A stretch of 64,000 bases of DNA from an uncultured Bacteroidales bacterium (GCA_937926785.1 CALBBQ010000005.1:62001-126000); one strand, 5' to 3'; shown: positions 45,783 through 55,170, counted from the first letter of the stretch. The notes: generated from the letters alone by a model not told the origin. Translations and numbers: made by a program.

Positions 45783-48308
45783 ATGCCTCAAAACGAACAA
45801 AATCGGCCACAATGGATTAAACCAAAAGTAATCGTAGGATTTTTACTGATTGCCATTTTTTCGGCAACAGCCATTGTGATGACCTATCGGGGTGTTAACG
45901 ACCTCAAGCTCACCCGCGAAGGATTTGGCTTACCCGGTCAAAAGATTACTGTTCTGAACAGGCTAATCACCTCGATATACAATGAGGATAGCGAGTTCAG
46001 AATGTTTGTGCTAACCACCAACGAGAATTACCTATCGGCTTACAAAAACGGCCACAAAAACGTGACGGCCGCCCTAAAATCGCTTCAAAAGTTAGCATAC
46101 GACAATCCTCAACAAATCAATTCCATAAACAAAATACAAGGGCTACTGGAAAAGAAAAGGCAAACCGAGAATGAGCTATTAGAGATGATGGTAAATATCA
46201 ACTCTAACACATTCTACGATAAAGCCATTCAAAAAATAGCCCGTGCCGGAGCCGAGACACAACGTTACGCCCAGATATACAGACAAAAAATCATCACTCA
46301 TTACAAGCGCGATACGGTAGTTGAACGAAAAAGTACTTCAAACTCCATGGCATCGAGGGTTAAACGCTTTTTCCTTGGTCCGGAAAAAATCGATACCGTT
46401 ACCACCGATACCCTTGTTGAGATAAGCTACGATACGATTCCCAATATCAAGTACATTTCAGACTCCATAATTAATAAGCTATTGCTTATACTGGATGATA
46501 TTAAAACAGATCAGCAACGAAATCTTAACCTGCTTGGTGAAAAGGAAAGAGAGCTGCTTAACCGTAACAGGGCCATATTAACCCAGATACAACTAATAGT
46601 ATCGAGTATTGAACGGCAGGAACAGGGAGAAGTACTGACCCAATCCATTACCATTCAGGAGGTGCTTTCCAAAACACTGATTAAAATTCTACTCTTGGGC
46701 ACCTTTACCTTTATTGCGCTAATCGTATTACTAGCCATTATCTTCAGGGATATTTCACGAAACACAGCTTATAACGCACAGCTACTGGAAGCGAAGCAGT
46801 ATGCCGAAAGCCTGCTTCGACTTAAGGAACAGTTCTTAGCCAACATGAGCCATGAAATACGCTCGCCCTTAAGCGCTATTGTTGGAATTTCACGACAGCT
46901 TGAAAAAACAGACCTTTCAACAAAACAAAAGGAATATGTGGCCATACTCAATAACTCTTCAAACCATTTGCTTTCCGTTATCAATGATATACTGGACTAC
47001 TCCAAGCTCGAAACCGGAAAGCTGCGGCTTGAAAACCGAAGGTTTTCTCCTAGAGACACTATAGATGAAGTGGTTAAACTTTTTGAGGGTAAGGCAGAAG
47101 AAAAAAAACTCCAGCTGCTTTCAAATATTGACCTGACAGTACCCGAAATGCTTTGGGGTGATGACTTTAGGCTAAAACAGGTACTAATCAACCTACTCAG
47201 CAATGCCATCAAGTTCACCCACGAGGGGAACATCATCCTTTCGGCAACGGTAATTCGCCAAAACTCCGAGTCTGTTAAGCTTCAGTTTACAGTTGCCGAT
47301 ACTGGAATAGGTATCCCACCCGAAATGCAATCGCAGATTTTTGAAGAATTTACGCAGGCTGATGCGGGTACAGCACGGCGATACGGAGGTACCGGCCTAG
47401 GGCTGACCATTGTAAAAAAGCTGGTTGAACTGCAGGGAGGCGAAGTTAGCCTTTACAGCCAACCCAGTGAAGGCACCATTGTTAAAATTGTTATCCCGTA
47501 TGTCATACAACAGCAATATCTAGCGGAGAATGAGAGTCAAATCAGCTACCAGTGGGATGAGGAAAATACGATACTGATTATTGATGATGATGAGGTTAAC
47601 CGACTCATCATTGCTGAAATGGTTAAAAGCATTGGGCTGAAAACCGAAACTCTTGGCGAAGCATCAAATTTGCTGGAAATACTTAAAGAAAAAAAGTACA
47701 ACGCAATAATTACCGACATACAAATGCCTGAGATATCGGGATACGATGTTGTGCAAATGGTAGAACAAGCGGGACTCGACATCCCCGTGTTTGCAGTTAC
47801 AGCCAACAATATGGTGGATAACCCGGAGCATTTTAGCAGTTTAGGTTTTTCCGGTTACCTTATAAAACCTTTTGTTGAGGAGGATCTAGTACGTTTACTT
47901 GGCCCTATTCTGGGTAACATTAAACGACCAAATTATACAAAATCCAAACGAATCACAGGTCAATCCAGCAAGTTTGACATCGCGGAACTATATCGGTTTA
48001 CCGGTGGCGACGAAAAAGCTGTTAGGTTAATCCTCCAATCGTTACTTGAGAATACTCAAAGAAACATGGAAGATCTTAGCCGAAGCGTAAAGGCTAAGGA
48101 TATGAAAAAGGTTTCTGCCCTTGCACATAAAATGAAATCGGCCTTTAACCAGTTCAGGATATACGAGATCGCCGGAATACTTCAGAAAATTGAGAATCTA
48201 CCGGAAAACAAACATAAAGCAGCCCAACTATACGTGGAAAGGCTGAGCCGCTTGGTTAAAAATTTTACCGCCGAAGTGAATATGCTGCTCGAGAGGATAA
48301 CAAGCTAA
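45783..48308 (+). CDS. Hybrid histidine kinase with receiver and HPt domains
   Basis: 841 residues from ATG 45783. First membrane helix near residues 17-37 (VIVGFLLIAIFSATAIVMT); then a periplasmic helical sensor of about 260 residues, CHASE3-like at its start (TSIYNEDSEFRMFVLTTNENYLSAY); second helix near 304-325 (LIKILLLGTFTFIALIVLLAII); HisKA with phospho-His in LANMSHEIRSPLSAIVG; HATPase with N-box LINLLSNAIKF and GTGLGLTI; receiver with acceptor Asp in AIITDIQMPEISGYD; and a C-terminal HPt with His in SALAHKMKSAFNQF. All phosphorelay residues are present. No DNA-binding output, so the phosphate must leave via HPt to an unlinked regulator. It is convergent with the SpoIIE phosphatase gene, stops overlapping. 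Confidence 0.93.
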   Translation: MPQNEQNRPQWIKPKVIVGFLLIAIFSATAIVMTYRGVNDLKLTREGFGLPGQKITVLNRLITSIYNEDSEFRMFVLTTNENYLSAYKNGHKNVTAALKSLQKLAYDNPQQINSINKIQGLLEKKRQTENELLEMMVNINSNTFYDKAIQKIARAGAETQRYAQIYRQKIITHYKRDTVVERKSTSNSMASRVKRFFLGPEKIDTVTTDTLVEISYDTIPNIKYISDSIINKLLLILDDIKTDQQRNLNLLGEKERELLNRNRAILTQIQLIVSSIERQEQGEVLTQSITIQEVLSKTLIKILLLGTFTFIALIVLLAIIFRDISRNTAYNAQLLEAKQYAESLLRLKEQFLANMSHEIRSPLSAIVGISRQLEKTDLSTKQKEYVAILNNSSNHLLSVINDILDYSKLETGKLRLENRRFSPRDTIDEVVKLFEGKAEEKKLQLLSNIDLTVPEMLWGDDFRLKQVLINLLSNAIKFTHEGNIILSATVIRQNSESVKLQFTVADTGIGIPPEMQSQIFEEFTQADAGTARRYGGTGLGLTIVKKLVELQGGEVSLYSQPSEGTIVKIVIPYVIQQQYLAENESQISYQWDEENTILIIDDDEVNRLIIAEMVKSIGLKTETLGEASNLLEILKEKKYNAIITDIQMPEISGYDVVQMVEQAGLDIPVFAVTANNMVDNPEHFSSLGFSGYLIKPFVEEDLVRLLGPILGNIKRPNYTKSKRITGQSSKFDIAELYRFTGGDEKAVRLILQSLLENTQRNMEDLSRSVKAKDMKKVSALAHKMKSAFNQFRIYEIAGILQKIENLPENKHKAAQLYVERLSRLVKNFTAEVNMLLERITS

Positions 48309-51300
48309 ACGATTCGAACCCCCATTACCACCACATCGTCGATGCGTGGGGTATCGCCATGCCAGTTCCGAAGGGTTTCATCCAGTATATCGCGCTGCTC
48401 ACTCATGGGTTTATGGTGTATCTCAAGCAGGAGTTCCTTAAAATGTTTTATCATGAACTTACGGCCATCGCCCCCGCCAAACTGATCGACATACCCATCG
48501 GAGAATGTGTAGAGTACATCTCCTTTCTGGATAGGCATTTCGTAGTTGGTAAACGGTAAATCGCCGCGTAGGTGAATGCCAATTGGCATTTTATCGCCCT
48601 TTATATGAATCAGCTCATTGTTACGGATAAGGATTAAGGGGTTATTTGCCCCGGCAAACTGAAGGGTTTGGGTTTCCTCATCAATGATGTAAATGGCGAT
48701 ATCCATGCCATCCTTACTTCCACCAATCTCTCCGGTTTGGTGGAGCGCAGTAATTACGAGAGTTCGTAACTCATTGAGCACCTCGTTGGCTTTCAGGTTT
48801 GTTTTTGTGCCAATAATCTGAGTGAGGAACGATATGCCCAACATGCTCATGAAGCCACCGGGTACACCATGACCGGTACAATCGGCCACGACAGATATTT
48901 TCAGTTTGCCCACCTGCGTGATATAGTAGAAGTCGCCACTGACAATATCGCGGGGCAGGTAAAGTATGAAATTCTCAGGGAATATGCGGTTAATCTGATC
49001 AACAGGGGTGAGCAAAGCTGATTGTATCCGGCTGGCGTACTGAATACTGCTGGTTATCTCCTCGTTCTGAGCGGCAATTTTCTCCTTCTGCTGCTCAATT
49101 TCCTCCTTTTGGGCAACCACCTCAGCTGTACGCTCTCGAACAATCTGTTCAAGGCGTTCCTTTTCGGCAATAAGCCTTCGGGTGTTCCACTTTACAATCC
49201 CCCAAACAAGGCAAACAGCAAGTATGATGTATATGATATAAGCCAGTATGGTTCTGTACCATGGAGGGCGTATCTCAAACGCATAGGTAGCCTCAATGCT
49301 TTCGTCACCATAAATGTTGCGCGCCTTAACATGGAAAACATACTTCCCTTCGCGCAGGTTGGTGTATGTAGCTTCGGTTTTCTTATCCCATAAACTCCAT
49401 GACGTTTCATCGGATCCCTCAAGGTAGTGGCTGTAAACAATATCCTCCTCACGCTCAAAGTATGGTGCCGCAAAGCTGAAAACCATGGCATTAAAGTGGT
49501 ATCTTAATCGTGGTACCTGGTGTGATTGCTGTGTAAGAGAAATAACCCGGCGCAACGAATCCGGAGAATAAAACGCCCCTCCAAAAAGGATGGAATCCTT
49601 AGAAACCACCTCGCGGATAAGGGCACGGAAAGGAGCATTATGGCTGCGCTTTACATTAGGATTGTAAACATAAAGCTCTTTTGACATGCCAATCCAAAGG
49701 GTGCCATCGGTATCGGCATAGATGGCATCGGACCACCTGTTGGGTAGCCGCTTAAGGTCCCGGCTGCAACTAACCCAAACACCAGCCGAATCCTTAACAA
49801 AATGCTCAACCCAGTTACTATTAATACTATCGTAGCATAGAAATACATATCCATTGGAAACCGAGACTACCTTGAATAATCCCGATCGATTTGAATACTC
49901 TTCTCCTACTAATCCACCCGGTTCAAATCGATTTTTTTGATAGTTGAAATGGTAAACCCCTGCTGCTGTTAAAATGAAAAGAGAATCATTTTTACTGTAA
50001 AGATTGATATACTGAAGGTTATCGAGCCCAACAATTTTGTCTTTCCCAAACTGGGTTACCTGGGTGAGGTCTGGATTGATCTTGTACAAACCCGAAGATC
50101 CGGTGGCCAACCATAGGTTTCCTTTGCTATCCTCAACGATTGAGCGAATTTCAAACCTGACAACATCGCGGAAAAGGTTTTCGGTATTCTGCCACTCACC
50201 ATTTTTCCAGTCCATAAATGCAAAACCTGATGCCAGGCCGATGTACAAACGTCCGGGTTTTATTCGGGATGGGTAAAGGGCAAAACAATTATGCTGAATA
50301 GTATTGGACTTACCAAGACGCTCAATAAGAGGGGCGCTTAAATTGATAGCCTGGTGTCCTTTAATTTCAAACACACCATCGGTATAGCTTGCTGCCAGAA
50401 GCATCTGTGGATGATTAGGAGGCGAAAAAATTGAAAGTGCCCAAACATTTCCATTAATGCCATTTACAGGTTTAAATTTGGGAATTCCTTTACTATCGAA
50501 AGTCAAATAGTAAACCCCATTAAAGGTTGCCAGGTAGATGGTGTTGTTAAACCTTACTATATCAATAATGATTTCAGAAATGCCGCTTTCAGAACCGAAT
50601 CGACGAATGGCTGAGTTTACCTCTACTTTAGCTATACCTCCATCGTAAAGGGTAGCCCAAAGAGGAGCGTCGGCATACTGAAATACCTCGGAAACTTGCC
50701 CAGCGTGCATTCCGGTTTCCTTGCTAACCAGCGAAACAGGCTTTAGATCGGGCGAAAGCTCAACAACCCCTAACCAGTCGGACTGAACAACACCGAGGGC
50801 TATGTTCCCATTACTGAGCTTAATTGCGTTGTAGGGAATAGCCGATTCCTCGGCCATTCTTTTTGCAAGTTGAGTAGGAGTATCAACCTTCTCTGCCCGA
50901 CCTTGAGAGTATAAGTAAAATCCATTATCGGTAAATAGGAGGATTGTATCGGCATTAAGGGGCACTATTGAAAATACATTTTTCTGGATAAACGTCTGGC
51001 CGCCTGGTAAAAAATTGAGGACACTATCGTCAACAAAGCTTCTTAGGCCTTTCAGGTAGCTGTTGATAAAAAATTTATCATTTGCCAAAAGGGTAAAAAA
51101 ATTTGCGTATTCCGTCTGTTTGCCAAGCGAAACTGGCTTAACCGTTTTGCCATCGTAAACAAAAACCATTGAAAGGGAGCAGAAGTAAACCTTCCCTTCG
51201 TGCCAGTAAGTCTTATAAATATAAGACAGGTTGCTTTTAATACTATCTGGTATATAATTAACTAAGGATTTGTAGTACAGTTTGCCGTTCTCTGAAGGCT

Positions 51301-51616
51301 GAAGGAATCCAAATTCTCCAATGGAGCCAACATAAATTACTCCATCGGAGCCTTTACAGAGCGACCGAACCGATTTGTTCTCAGGAATGGGAATAGCCCG
51401 CCAGGTTTTACCATCGTACTCCAGTATACCATTGTCGTTTGTACCAAAGTACATCACGCCCCGATCGTCCTGGGCTACACACCATACCTGCTCGTTTCCA
51501 CCATACGTTTCGGGGGTGTAGTTTGTAATGAGCGGGTTGCCATAGCGGTTAAAAAACTGGCCGCTTGCTTGAATAGCGAATAAAAATAAAATAGTAGGAA
51601 GTAAAATCTTTCTCAT
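48305..51616 (-). CDS. Propeller-sensor SpoIIE-family protein phosphatase
   Basis: 1103 residues. Signal peptide to ASGQ; a beta-propeller sensor over about 35-690 (repeats such as YGGNEQVWCVAQDDRGVMYFGTNDNGILEYDG and IRSIVEDSKGNLWLATGSSGLYKI); Y_Y_Y domain (about 715-790, YSHYLEGSDETSWSLWD...NLREGKYVFHVKARNIYGD); one membrane helix (ILAYIIYIILAVCLVWGIV); a coiled coil (RLEQIVRERTAEVVAQKEEIEQQKEKI); and a PP2C-type SpoIIE phosphatase (DIVSGDFYYI, VVADCTGHGVPGGFMSMLG, FSDGYVDQFGG, DDVVVMGV) with metal Asp residues present. The architecture resembles hybrid two-component propeller sensors, with phosphatase replacing kinase. A SiaA-equivalent role, dephosphorylating SiaC proteins, is inferred. 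Confidence 0.9.
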   Translation of the reverse strand: MRKILLPTILFLFAIQASGQFFNRYGNPLITNYTPETYGGNEQVWCVAQDDRGVMYFGTNDNGILEYDGKTWRAIPIPENKSVRSLCKGSDGVIYVGSIGEFGFLQPSENGKLYYKSLVNYIPDSIKSNLSYIYKTYWHEGKVYFCSLSMVFVYDGKTVKPVSLGKQTEYANFFTLLANDKFFINSYLKGLRSFVDDSVLNFLPGGQTFIQKNVFSIVPLNADTILLFTDNGFYLYSQGRAEKVDTPTQLAKRMAEESAIPYNAIKLSNGNIALGVVQSDWLGVVELSPDLKPVSLVSKETGMHAGQVSEVFQYADAPLWATLYDGGIAKVEVNSAIRRFGSESGISEIIIDIVRFNNTIYLATFNGVYYLTFDSKGIPKFKPVNGINGNVWALSIFSPPNHPQMLLAASYTDGVFEIKGHQAINLSAPLIERLGKSNTIQHNCFALYPSRIKPGRLYIGLASGFAFMDWKNGEWQNTENLFRDVVRFEIRSIVEDSKGNLWLATGSSGLYKINPDLTQVTQFGKDKIVGLDNLQYINLYSKNDSLFILTAAGVYHFNYQKNRFEPGGLVGEEYSNRSGLFKVVSVSNGYVFLCYDSINSNWVEHFVKDSAGVWVSCSRDLKRLPNRWSDAIYADTDGTLWIGMSKELYVYNPNVKRSHNAPFRALIREVVSKDSILFGGAFYSPDSLRRVISLTQQSHQVPRLRYHFNAMVFSFAAPYFEREEDIVYSHYLEGSDETSWSLWDKKTEATYTNLREGKYVFHVKARNIYGDESIEATYAFEIRPPWYRTILAYIIYIILAVCLVWGIVKWNTRRLIAEKERLEQIVRERTAEVVAQKEEIEQQKEKIAAQNEEITSSIQYASRIQSALLTPVDQINRIFPENFILYLPRDIVSGDFYYITQVGKLKISVVADCTGHGVPGGFMSMLGISFLTQIIGTKTNLKANEVLNELRTLVITALHQTGEIGGSKDGMDIAIYIIDEETQTLQFAGANNPLILIRNNELIHIKGDKMPIGIHLRGDLPFTNYEMPIQKGDVLYTFSDGYVDQFGGGDGRKFMIKHFKELLLEIHHKPMSEQRDILDETLRNWHGDTPRIDDVVVMGVRIV

Positions 51617-51799
51617 GACAAACCGCTACTGCTTTTTATTCGCTAAATATATTAAAAAAACGTTTTACCAGTCAATCTTTTTTGATAATAAGTTTGAAAA
51701 GGTTTTACTAAAGTAGTGGGATAACTGAGGTCATTAGAAAAATTCATTTCACATTCAGCTTACTCGATCTTTGAAAAATAAAAGAAAGTTGCCCATGCA
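51617..51799. other. Intergenic region upstream of the SpoIIE phosphatase
   Basis: Contains the phosphatase promoter and AT-rich sequence up to the end of the decayed gene fragment. I see no gene or conserved repeat here. Confidence 0.5.
51644..51675 (-). promoter_or_regulatory. Probable promoter of the SpoIIE phosphatase
   Basis: Minus strand: TTG (51675-51673), 21-base spacer, TATATTTA (51651-51644), one mismatch from TAnnTTTG, 27 bases before the ATG. Confidence 0.5.
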
Positions 51800-52102
51800 C
51801 TATGTGCTGATTAATGCCACTACCCATTGTGCACTGGTTAAACACCATATGATAATCAGGCCAATGCCCACCATTAGGGTCAAAACAATTAGTGTGGTAG
51901 CCTTTGTCTTACGGCTCTCGGTGAAGCAAACCGTGGTACACGGCTCGTCGTTCAGGCAAATCCTGAGGGTGGCGATCTGGTTGGACAGCACTCGTCCCCC
52001 CCTACCTCGGAATACGGCCTGTTAGCTGAACCCGTTGGGTTGCTGCGCTGCGGTCACGGCGACCACCACCAAGGCCAGCTGCAGGAGAATCTGTCTCTTC
52101 AT
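51800..52102 (-). pseudogene. Decayed N-terminal fragment of a paralog of the adjacent repeat protein
   Basis: Reading from an ATG at 52102, the translation MKRQILLQLALVVVA..., then QPNGFS, stop, QAVFRGRGGRVLSNQIATLRICLNDEP, CTTVCFTESR, lines up with the start of the intact gene at 54492 (TNGFSYQAVLRGSNGQVLANQNVTLRLSLTNEAGTTVYYAES). Tyr27 of the normal FSYQAV motif is a TAA stop at 52022-52024, a single-base change from TAC. Homology fades after about residue 65, and the frame ends at 51800 with unrelated hydrophobic sequence. The repeats and C-terminus are missing. It lies directly downstream of the intact gene, on the same strand, beyond its terminator. Confidence 0.75.
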
Positions 52103-52214
52103 ACTATTTTCTGTTAAGATTTATGGCAAATATACCTATTGATTTCAAGTTAGTTATACCATTCCCGCTTGTCAACTTTTTGTGGATCTTTTTGACAAGC
52201 GCACGAAAAAAAAA

Positions 52215-52232
52215 GCTGCCCTGCCGGGCAGC
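52215..52232 (-). terminator. Terminator of the repeat-protein gene
   Basis: GCTGCCC/GGGCAGC stem with a 4-base loop and then nine T on the minus strand, 26 bases after the stop. Confidence 0.9.
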
Positions 52233-52257
52233 CTTTTCGATTGGCCCACCAAACCTT

Positions 52258-54492
52258 CTACTTGGCCCGAAGCATCGCCTTGAGGGCCGCCAGCTCGGCT
52301 TTCAAAATCTCTATCTCCTTTTGCTGCTCAATGATTTGTAGCTGAAGGTTCTCAACGGTTTCTACCGTTTCGAACTGCATGCGGGTAAGGTTAATGCCAT
52401 CCTTCTCATCGGATGCCTTGGTTAGCCAAGGGAGATGACCATTTTTTCTAATAAATCGTTCAACCGATAGTGGGGTGTGGAATTCTTTGTAATTATCTGA
52501 GAAGACGAAATCGGGCTTGATGTAAGTATTGTTTCCGGTTCCGTAGTAGATATCTCCGGTTATTCGGGCATCGCCAACCACATGGAGTTTTTTATCGGGA
52601 TCTATCGTTCCTATTCCAACTTTAGCATCAAACGAGATGGTTTTCTGGTCAAATCTCCCAAAAACTAATGAGGTTGTAGAGTCAGTTATGAAATTAGAAA
52701 TATAAAGCCGATTGGATCCATTTGCATGAGCTCCTGCATAAGAGCCAATAAAAACGTTGTAATTGCCTGATGTTTTGTAATAACCGGCACCATATCCAAG
52801 AAAAGTATTACCATTGCCTGTTTGAAATGCTATGCCAGCGGCACGACCAATAAAGGTATTCTGTGAGCCTGAAGTACATGCTCCACCGGCATTCTGACCT
52901 ACATAGGTATTCTCTACACCATGTTCATTAAAACTCCCGCTGCCATTACCAATGAAAGTGTTAGAGTAACCATCTATATTCCGATATCCGGAATAGTTAC
53001 CAAAAAACGAATTACCATACCCTGTAGTATTATTAAAACCGGAATTATACCCAATGAAAGAATTTCCGCCCGAGGTGGTGTTTTTGTACCCTGCATTTTC
53101 ACCAACAAACACGTTTTGCCCTCCGGAGGTATTGTTGTATGCGGCATAGTTTCCGATAAAAACATTGCTAAACCCCGTTGTGTTGTTAAATCCTGCACTA
53201 TTACCAATAAAAGTGTTCTGCATACCGGTGGTATTATTGCTACCTGCAAAGTTCCCGATAAACGTATTTGGATACCCACTTATATCATTTTCTCCGGCAG
53301 AATTACCAATATATAGGGCTTCAAAAAAATTATTCGCCTTTTTACCTGCATTATTACCAATTACGATAGCTCTATAACCATTACCACTAAAACCGGCAGA
53401 ATCACCAATGATAATATTCCAATTCCCTGTAATGTTTGAATAGCCTGCTGAATTCCCAATGATAACATTTGATGATCCCTCGGTATTAGATTTTCCGGCA
53501 AATGCGCCAATGAATGTGTTTTTACTTCCGGTTGTAAGCTCCATTCCTGAGTTGTAACCAAAAACCGAGTTGTACTTACCCGATCCTTGAACTATGTTCA
53601 TACCACTGCTATGGCCTATAAAATAGTTTTCTTTGGTAAGCTGAATGAGTTGAGCTGAGGATACCTTTCCGTTGGTCAACCCGCCCACGGCAAATCCGCC
53701 CTTCGCTCCTTTTTCAGGAATCTCATTGATGTAAAACCTTGCCGAGTCGGGGTTCACGAAAAGCAGATCCTGAAGTACCAACCCCTTGCCTCCGTTCAGC
53801 CCACCCACTGCGAAGCCACCCTTCGCCCCCTTGATGGCATTCTGCCTGAAATAGACGCGCGCACTGTCGGGCGTGATCCGCAGGTACTCCACCGGGTCGG
53901 CCTTTCCTCCGGTCAGGCCGCCCACTGCAAAGCCACCCTTTGCCCCCTTGGTTACCCCATCTTTAATGTTTACTCTTACCCCTTCCTGATAAACTGCGAA
54001 AAGTACTTCGCCCTGGGCGTTCTTCACCTCAAATATAGGATCGTCGGGGTTTGAGGTAGGATTTCCCTGTACTACGAAGTTGTTGGCAAAGCTTAGCTTT
54101 GCGCTATCGGCATAGAGGGCGTAGGGTACGGATGTAACCCTTTGAGAACCCATGGTAACATAGCTTGTACCATTGGTACTGAGCTCCACCTTCAGGAACA
54201 CCCCGCCCGTGGGCCAGGGCACCTGGCTAAAATCACCCGAAAGTACTGTGCCTTTTCCCACCACCAGATTAACGATGCCACGGGCATCGGTCTGCAGGGC
54301 GTGGCTCTCGGCGTAGTACACCGTGGTGCCCGCCTCGTTGGTAAGGCTGAGCCTTAGGGTGACATTCTGGTTGGCCAGCACCTGCCCGTTGCTGCCCCGG
54401 AGCACGGCCTGGTAGCTAAACCCGTTGGTAGTCTGAGAAAAGACTCCACTTGTTATCGATAACAATAACAACAGTATACCAATCCTTTTCAT
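52258..54492 (-). CDS. Repeat-rich surface protein with YadA-head-like roll and coiled-coil tail
   Basis: 744 residues. Signal peptide to GVFSQ; residues 22-130 a conserved Bacteroidota module (NGFSYQAVLRGSNGQVLANQNVTLRL ... SVPYALYADSAKLS). Then three copies of KGAKGGFAVGGL at 182, 221 and 261, each after a PDSAR-like strand (period 39-40). Residues about 305-590 hold some 17 short repeats of the N-T-F-I-G-x2-A-G-x2-N-x-T-G type, 16-18 residues each, like the left-handed roll of trimeric adhesin heads. The C-terminus has KKLHVVGDARITGDIYYG, a tail-fibre-like module (FVFSDNYKEFHTPLSVERFIRKNGHLPWL), and a coiled coil (VENLQLQIIEQQKEIEILKAELAAL). Likely a fibrous or trimeric surface protein. 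It has no C-terminal T9SS sorting domain. It lies 42 bases downstream of the sorting-domain gene. Confidence 0.8.
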   Translation of the reverse strand: MKRIGILLLLLSITSGVFSQTTNGFSYQAVLRGSNGQVLANQNVTLRLSLTNEAGTTVYYAESHALQTDARGIVNLVVGKGTVLSGDFSQVPWPTGGVFLKVELSTNGTSYVTMGSQRVTSVPYALYADSAKLSFANNFVVQGNPTSNPDDPIFEVKNAQGEVLFAVYQEGVRVNIKDGVTKGAKGGFAVGGLTGGKADPVEYLRITPDSARVYFRQNAIKGAKGGFAVGGLNGGKGLVLQDLLFVNPDSARFYINEIPEKGAKGGFAVGGLTNGKVSSAQLIQLTKENYFIGHSSGMNIVQGSGKYNSVFGYNSGMELTTGSKNTFIGAFAGKSNTEGSSNVIIGNSAGYSNITGNWNIIIGDSAGFSGNGYRAIVIGNNAGKKANNFFEALYIGNSAGENDISGYPNTFIGNFAGSNNTTGMQNTFIGNSAGFNNTTGFSNVFIGNYAAYNNTSGGQNVFVGENAGYKNTTSGGNSFIGYNSGFNNTTGYGNSFFGNYSGYRNIDGYSNTFIGNGSGSFNEHGVENTYVGQNAGGACTSGSQNTFIGRAAGIAFQTGNGNTFLGYGAGYYKTSGNYNVFIGSYAGAHANGSNRLYISNFITDSTTSLVFGRFDQKTISFDAKVGIGTIDPDKKLHVVGDARITGDIYYGTGNNTYIKPDFVFSDNYKEFHTPLSVERFIRKNGHLPWLTKASDEKDGINLTRMQFETVETVENLQLQIIEQQKEIEILKAELAALKAMLRAK

Positions 54493-54534
54493 GGTTTAAC
54501 AGTTTTAGATGAATAAAAAAATGTCAGGAGGAAT

Positions 54535-55035
54535 CTATTCCTTAACGAGCTTAACTACGCGAACCATGTTTCCCTTGGCAATGTAAACCTTAAGCAAATA
54601 AATACCAGGACGAATGTCGGAAAGGCTCAGCTCAACCGGAACAGATGTTTCAACATTGAATTCCTTGGTTATCACTTTTTTTCCTGTAATGTCAAGCAAA
54701 TCGTAGGTCGCATTGCCAGAAAGGTTTGGTATATCAATGCGTACCTTCACGTAATCCGATGCCGGATTAGGATACACAGCAATATCGTTAACCGCATTCA
54801 CTGGTTTGTCGATCGATGTAGTAAACAGGTTACCCTGCTGGAACCCCTGAGTTAAAATAAAATCCCCAGAGGTTAAAGTTGTGTATGCAACCTCGCCAAT
54901 TGTGAAACTTATGGAAACTCCTGCCCCTGTGTTTTCGAAATATCCACCTCCGGCGGCAATTACCTGCATGGGTATGTCCTGCGACCATGCCGTTAGAGTG
55001 AATAGCGATAAGAGTAAGGTGTAGAATTTTTTCAT
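54535..55035 (-). CDS. Small T9SS cargo with type A sorting domain
   Basis: 166 residues. Signal peptide MKKFYTLLLSLFTLTAWSQ; a short beta region with GAGVSISFTIGEVAYTTLTSGDFILTQGFQQ, often seen just before sorting domains; and a C-terminal T9SS type A domain from about residue 85 (IAVYPNPASDYVKVRIDIP ... YDLLDITGKKV ... LSLSDIRPGIYLLKVYIAKG ... VVKLVKE). Nearly all of the mature protein is the sorting domain plus its linker. Exported through SprA (gene at 1-6819). Its position just upstream of the repeat protein suggests the two work together, for example as anchor or cap. Confidence 0.88.
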   Translation of the reverse strand: MKKFYTLLLSLFTLTAWSQDIPMQVIAAGGGYFENTGAGVSISFTIGEVAYTTLTSGDFILTQGFQQGNLFTTSIDKPVNAVNDIAVYPNPASDYVKVRIDIPNLSGNATYDLLDITGKKVITKEFNVETSVPVELSLSDIRPGIYLLKVYIAKGNMVRVVKLVKE

Positions 55036-55170
55036 AATCAGGCTATTTAGTTTTTTTTAAAATATGCTTTTATGCAAGTTAAAACTTCCCTAACATAAAA
55101 GTCAATTATTTTACATTAATTTGAAGATATTTAACATGAGGTAGCATGTTTTAATGTTAAACGTAAAACA

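Noticed and set aside
51771..52025. Plus-strand frame of 84 codons
   Set aside because: It is the reverse of the decayed paralog fragment; the minus-strand homology to the intact gene explains the sequence.
52700..53600. Regularly spaced short repeats that could suggest a CRISPR array
   Set aside because: They lie in frame within the 744-residue gene, encode NTFIG/NNTTG protein repeats, and their spacing and sequence vary as in coding repeats, not as in fixed direct repeats with unique spacers.
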